DNA of 23,281 bases from Euglena gracilis. Taxonomy: Eukaryota > Euglenozoa > Euglenophyceae > Euglenales > Euglenaceae. Numbering within the stretch: the stretch's first letter is position 1; every line of letters starts with the position of its first letter. The DNA lies in assembly GCA_900893395.1 (NCBI GenBank), contig CAAHFI011575589.1:1-23281 (forward strand). Direction: 5' to 3'. Below, in pieces: positions 1-10,800 of this stretch. A program made the translations under genes and the position numbers. A model generated the notes under the pieces. The model searched no databases, was not told the DNA's origin, and worked only from the letters and a program-made list of their open reading frames with translations.

Positions 1-637
1 AATGACCGAAAAATGCCGTTTTTTTGCGTCCGTTGCAACGTGCTATTTTGCCTCCCGGGCGGTAATTGCTGCGTTTTACCCCGCGCCGCGGGCAAAATTG
101 CGCCTGTCCGCCCACCGCCCTTCGCAACGATCAGGAAAAGGATCGCCGACCTCTAGCCGTGGCAGAGCGCTCGTTTTGGTGCGCGCGGCGCGGCCGATTC
201 GGCCGAAAATGACCGAAAAATGCCGTTTTTGGCGGCGTCCGTTGCCAACGTGCTATTTTGCGCCTCCCGGCGGTAATTGCTGCGTTTTACGCACGCCCGC
301 CGCGGGCAAAATTGCGCCTGTCCGCCCACCGCCCTTCGCAACGATCAGGAAAAGGATCGCCGACCTCTAGCCGGGCAGAGCGCTCGTTTTTGGCGCCGGC
401 GCGGCCGATTTCGGCCGAAAATGACCGAAAAATGCCGTTTTTTGGGCGTCCGTTGCCAACGTGCTATTTTGCGCCTCCCGGGCGGTAATTGCTGCGTTTT
501 ACGCACGCCCGCCGCGGGCAAAATTGCGCCTGTCCGCCCACCGCCCTTCGCAACGATCAGGAAAAGGATCGCCGACCTCTAGCCGTGGCAGAGCGCTCGT
601 TTTGGAGTGCGCCGGCGCGGCCGATTTCGGCCGAAAA
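1..637 (+). repeat. Left-edge irregular A-type units (3 copies)
   Basis: Units starting at 3, 210 and 422 measure 207, 212 and 216 bp, unlike the regular 213 bp that follows. Unit 1 has a shortened GTTGCAACG segment, CCCCGCGCCGCGGG in place of the usual ACGCACGCCCGCC stretch, and GCGCGCGGCGCGG near its end. Unit 2 has GGCGGCG after the T run and GCCGGGCAGAG in place of GCCGTGGCAG. Unit 3 has CCCGGGCGG and TTTTGGAGTGCGCC. All other diagnostic positions are A-type. The irregularities are mostly one- or few-base indels and may be contig-end consensus errors. Confidence 0.85.
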
Positions 638-3476
638 TGACCGAAAAATGCCGTTTTTTGGGCGTCCGTTGCCAACGTGCTATTTTGCGCCTCCCGGCGG
701 TAATTGCTGCGTTTTACGCACGCCCGCCGCGGGCAAAATTGCGCCTGTCCGCCCACCGCCCTTCGCAACGATCAGGAAAAGGATCGCCGACCTCTAGCCG
801 TGGCAGAGCGCTCGTTTTGGTGCGCCGGCGCGGCCGATTTCGGCCGAAAATGACCGAAAAATGCCGTTTTTTGGGCGTCCGTTGCCAACGTGCTATTTTG
901 CGCCTCCCGGCGGTAATTGCTGCGTTTTACGCACGCCCGCCGCGGGCAAAATTGCGCCTGTCCGCCCACCGCCCTTCGCAACGATCAGGAAAAGGATCGC
1001 CGACCTCTAGCCGTGGCAGAGCGCTCGTTTTTGGAGCGCCGGCGCGGCCGATTTCGGCCGAAAATGACCGAAAAATGCCGTTTTTTGGGCGTCCGTTGCC
1101 AACGTGCTATTTTGCGCCTCCCGGCGGTAATTGCTGCGTTTTACGCACGCCCGCCGCGGGCAAAATTGCGCCTGTCCGCCCACCGCCCTTCGCAACGATC
1201 AGGAAAAGGATCGCCGACCTCTAGCCGTGGCAGAGCGCTCGTTTTGGTGCGCCGGCGCGGCCGATTTCGGCCGAAAATGACCGAAAAATGCCGTTTTTTG
1301 GGCGTCCGTTGCCAACGTGCTATTTTGCGCCTCCCGGGCGGTAATGCTGCGTTTTACGCACGCCCGCCGCGGGCAAAATTGCGCCTGTCCGCCCACCGCC
1401 CTTCGCAACGATCAGGAAAAGGATCGCCGACCTCTAGCCGTGGCAGAGCGCTCGTTTTGGTGCGCCGGCGCGGCCGATTTCGGCCGAAAATGACCGAAAA
1501 ATGCCGTTTTTTGGGCGTCCGTTGCCAACGTGCTATTTTGCGCCTCCCGGCGGTAATTGCTGCGTTTTACGCACGCCCGCCGCGGGCAAAATTGCGCCTG
1601 TCCGCCCACCGCCCTTCGCAACGATCAGGAAAAGGATCGCCGACCTCTAGCCGTGGCAGAGCGCTCGTTTTGGAGCGCCGGCGCGGCCGATTTCGGCCGA
1701 AAATGACCGAAAAATGCCGTTTTTTGGGCGTCCGTTGCCAACGTGCTATTTTGCGCCTCCCGGCGGTAATTGCTGCGTTTTACGCACGCCCGCCGCGGGC
1801 AAAATTGCGCCTGTCCGCCCACCGCCCTTCGCAACGATCAGGAAAAGGATCGCCGACCTCTAGCCGTGGCAGAGCGCTCGTTTTGGTGCGCCGGCGCGGC
1901 CGATTTCGGCCGAAAATGACCGAAAAATGCCGTTTTTTGGGCGTCCGTTGCCAACGTGCTATTTTGCGCCTCCCGGGCGGTAATTGCTGCGTTTTACGCA
2001 CGCCCGCCGCGGGCAAAATTGCGCCTGTCCGCCCACCGCCCTTCGCAACGATCAGGAAAAGGATCGCCGACCTCTAGCCGTGGCAGAGCGCTCGTTTTGG
2101 TGCGCCGGCGCGGCCGATTTCGGCCGAAAATGACCGAAAAATGCCGTTTTTTGGGCGTCCGTTGCCAACGTGCTATTTTGCGCCTCCCGGGCGGTAATTG
2201 CTGCGTTTTACGCACGCCCGCCGCGGGCAAAATTGCGCCTGTCCGCCCACCGCCCTTCGCAACGATCAGGAAAAGGATCGCCGACCTCTAGCCGGGCAGA
2301 GCGCTCGTTTTGGGCGCCGGCGCGGCCGATTTCGGCCGAAAATGACCGAAAAATGCCGTTTTTGGGCGTCCGTTGCCAACGTGCTATTTTGCGCCTCCCG
2401 GCGGTAATTGCTGCGTTTTACGCACGCCCGCCGCGGGCAAAATTGCGCCTGTCCGCCCACCGCCCTTCGCAACGATCAGGAAAAGGATCGCCGACCTCTA
2501 GCCGTGGCAGAGCGCTCGTTTTGGTGCGCCGGCGCGGCCGATTTCGGCCGAAAATGACCGAAAAATGCCGTTTTTTGGGCGTCCGTTGCCAACGTGCTAT
2601 TTTGCGCCTCCCGGCGGTAATGCTGCGTTTTACGCACGCCCGCCGCGGGCAAAATTGCGCCTGTCCGCCCACCGCCCTTCGCAACGATCAGGAAAAGGAT
2701 CGCCGACCTCTAGCCGTGGCAGAGCGCTCGTTTTGGAGCGCCGGCGCGGCCGATTTCGGCCGAAAATGACCGAAAAATGCCGTTTTTTGGGCGTCCGTTG
2801 CCAACGTGCTATTTTGCGCCTCCCGGGCGGTAATTGCTGCGTTTTACGCACGCCCGCCGCGGGCAAAATTGCGCCTGTCCGCCCACCGCCCTTCGCAACG
2901 ATCAGGAAAAGGATCGCCGACCTCTAGCCGTGGCAGAGCGCTCGTTTTGGTGCGCCGGCGCGGCCGATTTCGGCCGAAAATGACCGAAAAATGCCGTTTT
3001 TTGGGCGTCCGTTGCCAACGTGCTATTTTGCGCCTCCCGGCGGTAATTGCTGCGTTTTACGCACGCCCGCCGCGGGCAAAATTGCGCCTGTCCGCCCACC
3101 GCCCTTCGCAACGATCAGGAAAAGGATCGCCGACCTCTAGCCGTGGCAGAGCGCTCGTTTTGGTGCGCCGGCGCGGCCGATTTCGGCCGAAAATGACCGA
3201 AAAATGCCGTTTTTTGGGCGTCCGTTGCCAACGTGCTATTTTGCGCCTCCCGGCGGTAATTGCTGCGTTTTACGCACGCCCGCCGCGGGCAAAATTGCGC
3301 CTGTCCGCCCACCGCCCTTCGCAACGATCAGGAAAAGGATCGCCGACCTCTAGCCGTGGCAGAGCGCTCGTTTTGGAGCGCCGGCGCGGCCGATTTCGGC
3401 CGAAAATGACCGAAAAATGCCGTTTTTTGGGCGTCCGTTGCCAACGTGCTATTTTGCGCCTCCCGGCGGTAATTGC

Positions 3477-3503
3477 TGCGTTTTACGCACGCCCGCCGCG
3501 GGC
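3477..3503. repeat. Two adjacent short inverted repeats (representative copy)
   Basis: TGCGT-TTT-ACGCA (3477-3489) has 5-bp arms around a 3-base loop. One base later GCCCG-CCG-CGGGC (3491-3503) has 5-bp arms around CCG. Both occur in nearly every A and B unit. They would form small hairpins in single-stranded DNA or in RNA if the array is transcribed. They lack a following T run, so they do not look like bacterial terminators. Confidence 0.85.
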
Positions 3504-3590
3504 AAAATTGCGCCTGTCCGCCCACCGCCCTTCGCAACGATCAGGAAAAGGATCGCCGACCTCTAGCCGTGGCAGAGCGCTCGTTTTGGT

Positions 3591-3600
3591 GCGCCGGCGC
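3591..3600. repeat. 10-bp perfect palindrome GCGCCGGCGC (representative copy)
   Basis: This self-complementary 10-mer lies six bases before the TTTCGGCCGAAA palindrome. It is kept in most A and B units. Together with GAGCGCTC at 3575-3582 it makes the last 45 bases of the unit very dyad-rich. Confidence 0.88.
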
Positions 3601-3602
3601 GG

Positions 3603-3642
3603 CCGATTTCGGCCGAAAATGACCGAAAAATGCCGTTTTTTG
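3603..3642 (+). repeat. Four phased decamers within the unit (representative copy)
   Basis: Spanning the end of one unit and the start of the next are four consecutive 10-mers that each begin with CCG: CCGATTTCGG, CCGAAAATGA, CCGAAAAATG and CCGTTTTTTG (starts 3603, 3613, 3623, 3633). The second and third differ only slightly. The same layout recurs in every well-preserved unit, except that in B units the fourth decamer begins ACG. It looks like a small internal repeat inside the satellite unit. The A/T tracts it carries sit one helical turn apart and are expected to curve the DNA. Confidence 0.85.
3607..3618. repeat. 12-bp perfect palindrome TTTCGGCCGAAA (representative copy)
   Basis: The sequence equals its own reverse complement over 12 bp and is embedded in GGCCGA-TT-TCGGCC, a second overlapping inverted repeat. 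It is present in almost every unit of both subfamilies; the last complete unit has lost it. Such dyads are common in satellites and could bind a dimeric protein or extrude as a cruciform; no specific binding protein can be named. Confidence 0.9.
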
Positions 3643-6600
3643 GGCGTCCGTTGCCAACGTGCTATTTTGCGCCTCCCGGCGGTAATTGCTGCGTTTTACG
3701 CACGCCCGCCGCGGGCAAAATTGCGCCTGTCCGCCCACCGCCCTTCGCAACGATCAGGAAAAGGATCGCCGACCTCTAGCCGTGGCAGAGCGCTCGTTTT
3801 GGTGCGCCGGCGCGGCCGATTTCGGCCGAAAATGACCGAAAAATGCCGTTTTTTGGGCGTCCGTTGCCAACGTGCTATTTTGCGCCTCCCGGCGGTAATT
3901 GCTGCGTTTTACGCACGCCCGCCGCGGGCAAAATTGCGCCTGTCCGCCCACCGCCCTTCGCAACGATCAGGAAAAGGATCGCCGACCTCTAGCCGTGGCA
4001 GAGCGCTCGTTTTGGTGCGCCGGCGCGGCCGATTTCGGCCGAAAATGACCGAAAAATGCCGTTTTTTGGGCGTCCGTTGCCAACGTGCTATTTTGCGCCT
4101 CCCGGCGGTAATTGCTGCGTTTTACGCACGCCCGCCGCGGGCAAAATTGCGCCTGTCCGCCCACCGCCCTTCGCAACGATCAGGAAAAGGATCGCCGACC
4201 TCTAGCCGTGGCAGAGCGCTCGTTTTGGTGCGCCGGCGCGGCCGATTTCGGCCGAAAATGACCGAAAAATGCCGTTTTTTGGGCGTCCGTTGCCAACGTG
4301 CTATTTTGCGCCTCCCGGCGGTAATTGCTGCGTTTTACGCACGCCCGCCGCGGGCAAAATTGCGCCTGTCCGCCCACCGCCCTTCGCAACGATCAGGAAA
4401 AGGATCGCCGACCTCTAGCCGTGGCAGAGCGCTCGTTTTGGTGCGCCGGCGCGGCCGATTTCGGCCGAAAATGACCGAAAAATGCCGTTTTTTGGGCGTC
4501 CGTTGCCAACGTGCTATTTTGCGCCTCCCGGGCGGTAATTGCTGCGTTTTACGCACGCCCGCCGCGGGCAAAATTGCGCCTGTCCGCCCACCGCCCTTCG
4601 CAACGATCAGGAAAAGGATCGCCGACCTCTAGCCGTGGCAGAGCGCTCGTTTTGGAGCGCCGGCGCGGCCGATTTCGGCCGAAAATGACCGAAAAATGCC
4701 GTTTTTTGGGCGTCCGTTGCCAACGTGCTATTTTGCGCCTCCCGGCGGTAATTGCTGCGTTTTACGCACGCCCGCCGCGGGCAAAATTGCGCCTGTCCGC
4801 CCACCGCCCTTCGCAACGATCAGGAAAAGGATCGCCGACCTCTAGCCGTGGCAGAGCGCTCGTTTTGGTGCGCCGGCGCGGCCGATTTCGGCCGAAAATG
4901 ACCGAAAAATGCCGTTTTTTGGGCGTCCGTTGCCAACGTGCTATTTTGCGCCTCCCGGCGGTAATTGCTGCGTTTTACGCACGCCCGCCGCGGGCAAAAT
5001 TGCGCCTGTCCGCCCACCGCCCTTCGCAACGATCAGGAAAAGGATCGCCGACCTCTAGCCGTGGCAGAGCGCTCGTTTTGGTGCGCCGGCGCGGCCGATT
5101 TCGGCCGAAAATGACCGAAAAATGCCGTTTTTTGGGCGTCCGTTGCCAACGTGCTATTTTGCGCCTCCCGGCGGTAATTGCTGCGTTTTACGCACGCCCG
5201 CCGCGGGCAAAATTGCGCCTGTCCGCCCACCGCCCTTCGCAACGATCAGGAAAAGGATCGCCGACCTCTAGCCGTGGCAGAGCGCTCGTTTTGGTGCGCC
5301 GGCGCGGCCGATTTCGGCCGAAAATGACCGAAAAATGCCGTTTTTTGGGCGTCCGTTGCCAACGTGCTATTTTGCGCCTCCCGGCGGTAATTGCTGCGTT
5401 TTACGCACGCCCGCCGCGGGCAAAATTGCGCCTGTCCGCCCACCGCCCTTCGCAACGATCAGGAAAAGGATCGCCGACCTCTAGCCGTGGCAGAGCGCTC
5501 GTTTTGGAGCGCCGGCGCGGCCGATTTCGGCCGAAAATGACCGAAAAATGCCGTTTTTTGGGCGTCCGTTGCCAACGTGCTATTTTGCGCCTCCCGGCGG
5601 TAATTGCTGCGTTTTACGCACGCCCGCCGCGGGCAAAATTGCGCCTGTCCGCCCACCGCCCTTCGCAACGATCAGGAAAAGGATCGCCGACCTCTAGCCG
5701 TGGCAGAGCGCTCGTTTTGGTGCGCCGGCGCGGCCGATTTCGGCCGAAAATGACCGAAAAATGCCGTTTTTTGGGCGTCCGTTGCCAACGTGCTATTTTG
5801 CGCCTCCCGGCGGTAATTGCTGCGTTTTACGCACGCCCGCCGCGGGCAAAATTGCGCCTGTCCGCCCACCGCCCTTCGCAACGATCAGGAAAAGGATCGC
5901 CGACCTCTAGCCGTGGCAGAGCGCTCGTTTTGGTGCGCCGGCGCGGCCGATTTCGGCCGAAAATGACCGAAAAATGCCGTTTTTTGGGCGTCCGTTGCCA
6001 ACGTGCTATTTTGCGCCTCCCGGGCGGTAATTGCTGCGTTTTACGCACGCCCGCCGCGGGCAAAATTGCGCCTGTCCGCCCACCGCCCTTCGCAACGATC
6101 AGGAAAAGGATCGCCGACCTCTAGCCGTGGCAGAGCGCTCGTTTTGGTGCGCCGGCGCGGCCGATTTCGGCCGAAAATGACCGAAAAATGCCGTTTTTTG
6201 GGCGTCCGTTGCCAACGTGCTATTTTGCGCCTCCCGGCGGTAATTGCTGCGTTTTACGCACGCCCGCCGCGGGCAAAATTGCGCCTGTCCGCCCACCGCC
6301 CTTCGCAACGATCAGGAAAAGGATCGCCGACCTCTAGCCGTGGCAGAGCGCTCGTTTTGGTGCGCCGGCGCGGCCGATTTCGGCCGAAAATGACCGAAAA
6401 ATGCCGTTTTTTGGGCGTCCGTTGCCAACGTGCTATTTTGCGCCTCCCGGCGGTAATTGCTGCGTTTTACGCACGCCCGCCGCGGGCAAAATTGCGCCTG
6501 TCCGCCCACCGCCCTTCGCAACGATCAGGAAAAGGATCGCCGACCTCTAGCCGTGGCAGAGCGCTCGTTTTGGGCGCCGGCGCGGCCGATTTCGGCCGAA

Positions 6601-7881
6601 AATGACCGAAAAATGCCGTTTTTTGGGCGTCCGTTGCCAACGTGCTATTTTGCGCCTCCCGGCGGTAATTGCTGCGTTTTACGCACGCCCGCCGCGGGCA
6701 AAATTGCGCCTGTCCGCCCACCGCCCTTCGCAACGATCAGGAAAAGGATCGCCGACCTCTAGCCGTGGCAGAGCGCTCGTTTTGGTGCGCCGGCGCGGCC
6801 GATTTCGGCCGAAAATGACCGAAAAATGCCGTTTTTTGGGCGTCCGTTGCCAACGTGCTATTTTGCGCCTCCCGGGCGGTAATTGCTGCGTTTTACGCAC
6901 GCCCGCCGCGGGCAAAATTGCGCCTGTCCGCCCACCGCCCTTCGCAACGATCAGGAAAAGGATCGCCGACCTCTAGCCGTGGCAGAGCGCTCGTTTTGGT
7001 GCGCCGGCGCGGCCGATTTCGGCCGAAAATGACCGAAAAATGCCGTTTTTTGGGCGTCCGTTGCCAACGTGCTATTTTGCGCCTCCCGGCGGTAATTGCT
7101 GCGTTTTACGCACGCCCGCCGCGGGCAAAATTGCGCCTGTCCGCCCACCGCCCTTCGCAACGATCAGGAAAAGGATCGCCGACCTCTAGCCGTGGCAGAG
7201 CGCTCGTTTTGGTGCGCCGGCGCGGCCGATTTCGGCCGAAAATGACCGAAAAATGCCGTTTTTTGGGCGTCCGTTGCCAACGTGCTATTTTGCGCCTCCC
7301 GGCGGTAATTGCTGCGTTTTACGCACGCCCGCCGCGGGCAAAATTGCGCCTGTCCGCCCACCGCCCTTCGCAACGATCAGGAAAAGGATCGCCGACCTCT
7401 AGCCGTGGCAGAGCGCTCGTTTTGGTGCGCCGGCGCGGCCGATTTCGGCCGAAAATGACCGAAAAATGCCGTTTTTTGGGCGTCCGTTGCCAACGTGCTA
7501 TTTTGCGCCTCCCGGCGGTAATTGCTGCGTTTTACGCACGCCCGCCGCGGGCAAAATTGCGCCTGTCCGCCCACCGCCCTTCGCAACGATCAGGAAAAGG
7601 ATCGCCGACCTCTAGCCGTGGCAGAGCGCTCGTTTTGGTGCGCCGGCGCGGCCGATTTCGGCCGAAAATGACCGAAAAATGCCGTTTTTTGGGCGTCCGT
7701 TGCCAACGTGCTATTTTGCGCCTCCCGGCGGTAATTGCTGCGTTTTACGCACGCCCGCCGCGGGCAAAATTGCGCCTGTCCGCCCACCGCCCTTCGCAAC
7801 GATCAGGAAAAGGATCGCCGACCTCTAGCCGTGGCAGAGCGCTCGTTTTGGTGCGCCGGCGCGGCCGATTTCGGCCGAAAA

Positions 7882-10800
7882 TGACCGAAAAATGCCGTTT
7901 TTTGCGGCGTCCGTTGCCAACGTGCTATTTTGCGCCTCCCGGCGGTAATTGCTGCGTTTTACGCACGCCCGCCGCGGGCAAAATTGCGCCTGTCCGCCCA
8001 CCGCCCTTCGCAACGATCAGGAAAAGGATCGCCGACCTCTAGCCGTGGCAGAGCGCTCGTTTTGGTGCGCCGGCGCGGCCGATTTCGGCCGAAAATGACC
8101 GAAAAATGCCGTTTTTTGCGGCGTCCGTTGCCAACGTGCTATTTTGCGCCTCCCGGCGGTAATTGCTGCGTTTTACGCACGCCCGCCGCGGGCAAAATTG
8201 CGCCTGTCCGCCCACCGCCCTTCGCAACGATCAGGAAAAGGATCGCCGACCTCTAGCCGTGGCAGAGCGCTCGTTTTGGTGCGCCGGCGCGGCCGATTTC
8301 GGCCGAAAATGACCGAAAAATGCCGTTTTTTGGGCGTCCGTTGCCAACGTGCTATTTTGCGCCTCCCGGCGGTAATTGCTGCGTTTTACGCACGCCCGCC
8401 GCGGGCAAAATTGCGCCTGTCCGCCCACCGCCCTTCGCAACGATCAGGAAAAGGATCGCCGACCTCTAGCCGTGGCAGAGCGCTCGTTTTGGTGCGCCGG
8501 CGCGGCCGATTTCGGCCGAAAATGACCGAAAAATGCCGTTTTTTGGGCGTCCGTTGCCAACGTGCTATTTTGCGCCTCCCGGACGGTAATTGCTGCGTTT
8601 TACGCACGCCCGCCGCGGGCAAAATTGCGCCTGTCCGCCCACCGCCCTTCGCAACGATCAGGAAAAGGATCGCCGACCTCTAGCCGGGCAGAGCGCTCGT
8701 TTTGGTGCGCCGGCGCGGCCGATTTCGGCCGAAAATGACCGAAAAATGCCGTTTTTTGGGCGTCCGTTGCCAACGTGCTATTTTGCGCCTCCCGGCGGTA
8801 ATTGCTGCGTTTTACGCACGCCCGCCGCGGGCAAAATTGCGCCTGTCCGCCCACCGCCCTTCGCAACGATCAGGAAAAGGATCGCCGACCTCTAGCCGTG
8901 GCAGAGCGCTCGTTTTGGTGCGCCGGCGCGGCCGATTTCGGCCGAAAATGACCGAAAAATGCCGTTTTTTGCGGCGTCCGTTGCCAACGTGCTATTTTGC
9001 GCCTCCCGGCGGTAATTGCTGCGTTTTACGCACGCCCGCCGCGGGCAAAATTGCGCCTGTCCGCCCACCGCCCTTCGCAACGATCAGGAAAAGGATCGCC
9101 GACCTCTAGCCGTGGCAGAGCGCTCGTTTTGGTGCGCCGGCGCGGCCGATTTCGGCCGAAAATGACCGAAAAATGCCGTTTTTTGCGGCGTCCGTTGCCA
9201 ACGTGCTATTTTGCGCCTCCCGGCGGTAATTGCTGCGTTTTACGCACGCCCGCCGCGGGCAAAATTGCGCCTGTCCGCCCACCGCCCTTCGCAACGATCA
9301 GGAAAAGGATCGCCGACCTCTAGCCGTGGCAGAGCGCTCGTTTTTGCGCCGGCGCGGCCGATTTCGGCCGAAAATGACCGAAAAATGCCGTTTTTTGGCG
9401 TCCGTTGCCAACGTGCTATTTTGCGCCTCCCGGCGGTAATTGCTGCGTTTTACGCACGCCCGCCGCGGGCAAAATTGCGCCTGTCCGCCCACCGCCCTTC
9501 GCAACGATCAGGAAAAGGATCGCCGACCTCTAGCCGTGGCAGAGCGCTCGTTTTTGGTGCGCCGGCGCGGCCGATTTCGGCCGAAAATGACCGAAAAATG
9601 CCGTTTTTTGGGCGTCCGTTGCCAACGTGCTATTTTGCGCCTCCCGGCGGTAATTGCTGCGTTTTACGCACGCCCGCCGCGGGCAAAATTGCGCCTGTCC
9701 GCCCACCGCCCTTCGCAACGATCAGGAAAAGGATCGCCGACCTCTAGCCGTGGCAGAGCGCTCGTTTTGGTGCGCGGCGCGGCCGATTTCGGCCGAAAAT
9801 GACCGAAAAATGCCGTTTTTTGCGGCGTCCGTTGCCAACGTGCTATTTTGCGCCTCCCGGCGGTAATTGCTGCGTTTTACGCACGCCCGCCGCGGGCAAA
9901 ATTGCGCCTGTCCGCCCACCGCCCTTCGCAACGATCAGGAAAAGGATCGCCGACCTCTAGCCGTGGCAGAGCGCTCGTTTTGGTGCGCCGGCGCGGCCGA
10001 TTTCGGCCGAAAATGACCGAAAAATGCCGTTTTTTGGGCGTCCGTTGCCAACGTGCTATTTTGCGCCTCCCGGGCGGTAATTGCTGCGTTTTACGCACGC
10101 CCGCCGCGGGCAAAATTGCGCCTGTCCGCCCACCGCCCTTCGCAACGATCAGGAAAAGGATCGCCGACCTCTAGCCGTGGCAGAGCGCTCGTTTTGGTGC
10201 GCCGGCGCGGCCGATTTCGGCCGAAAATGACCGAAAAATGCCGTTTTTTGGGCGTCCGTTGCCAACGTGCTATTTTGCGCCTCCCGGCGGTAATTGCTGC
10301 GTTTTACGCACGCCCGCCGCGGGCAAAATTGCGCCTGTCCGCCCACCGCCCTTCGCAACGATCAGGAAAAGGATCGCCGACCTCTAGCCGTGGCAGAGCG
10401 CTCGTTTTGGTGCGCCGGCGCGGCCGATTTCGGCCGAAAATGACCGAAAAATGCCGTTTTTTGGGCGTCCGTTGCCAACGTGCTATTTTGCGCCTCCCGG
10501 GCGGTAATTGCTGCGTTTTACGCACGCCCGCCGCGGGCAAAATTGCGCCTGTCCGCCCACCGCCCTTCGCAACGATCAGGAAAAGGATCGCCGACCTCTA
10601 GCCGTGGCAGAGCGCTCGTTTTGGTGCGCCGGCGCGGCCGATTTCGGCCGAAAATGACCGAAAAATGCCGTTTTTGCGGCGTCCGTTGCCAACGTGCTAT
10701 TTTGCGCCTCCCGGGCGTAATGCTGCGTTTTACGCACGCCCGCCGCGGGCAAAATTGCGCCTGTCCGCCCACCGCCCTTCGCAACGATCAGGAAAAGGAT

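Larger units (their letters stand above)
3407..3619 (+). repeat. Reference A-type monomer (213 bp)
   Basis: This unit equals the majority sequence of block A1. In order it holds the second half of a decamer-repeat segment with an A5 and a T6 tract (3413-3428), GGGCGTCCGTTGCCAACGTG, CTATTTTGCGCCTCCCGG, a hairpin TGCGT-TTT-ACGCA (3477-3489), a hairpin GCCCG-CCG-CGGGC (3491-3503), a pyrimidine-rich stretch, CTCTAGCC, GAGCGCTC (3575-3582), the palindrome GCGCCGGCGC (3591-3600) and the palindrome TTTCGGCCGAAA (3607-3618). Composition by count is 69 C, 62 G and 31 CpG dinucleotides. The length is close to typical eukaryotic nucleosome repeat lengths, which suits a satellite but proves nothing alone. 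Confidence 0.95.
3407..4471 (+). repeat. Run of five apparently identical A monomers
   Basis: Units starting at 3407, 3620, 3833, 4046 and 4259 are each 213 bp and I see no difference among them. Similar runs occur at 4686-5324 (three units) and 7030-7881 (four units). Identity among neighbours means recent amplification or gene conversion, or, less likely, collapse and copying by an assembler. This is a sub-block of the array, not a separate element. Confidence 0.85.
638..7881 (+). repeat. Satellite block A1, homogeneous 213-bp units (34 copies)
   Basis: There are 34 successive units, most exactly 213 bp; the remainder are 212 or 214 bp through single-base differences. The A diagnostic states are: AATGCCG, TTTTTTGGGCG, GTTGCCAACGTG, CTCCCGGCGG, GTAATTGC, GCCCACCGCC, CAACGATCAGG, AGGAAAAGG, AGCCGTGGCAG and CGTTTTGGTGCG. 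Variation is low and repeats the same few states. CCCGGGCGG replaces CCCGGCGG in units starting at 1278, 1917, 2131, 2767, 4472, 5964 and 6816. GGAGCG replaces GGTGCG in units starting at 851, 1491, 2555, 3194, 4472 and 5325. This is the cleanest part of the window and the best source for the consensus. Confidence 0.96.

Noticed and set aside
3477-3503. Paired hairpins as bacterial transcription terminators
   Set aside because: Stems are only 5 bp, no T run follows, and they recur every 213 bp with no genes to terminate.
3575-3600. tRNA or RNA polymerase III internal promoter boxes (GGCAGAGCGCTCG resembles an A box)
   Set aside because: No B box GGTTCGANNCC at a suitable distance and no cloverleaf can be folded from the unit by eye.
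2806-4632. 608-codon open frame with a 71-residue repeat, as a repetitive protein gene
   Set aside because: It exists only because the unit length is divisible by three. One-base indels between units shift the frame, it ends wherever a 214-bp unit occurs, the B units switch frame for part of the peptide, and open frames occur on the opposite strand too. No promoter, low-complexity domain logic or codon-position bias is visible.
4511-6124. 537-codon open frame
   Set aside because: Same satellite translation as the 608-codon frame; it overlaps that frame in a different register and has no independent support.
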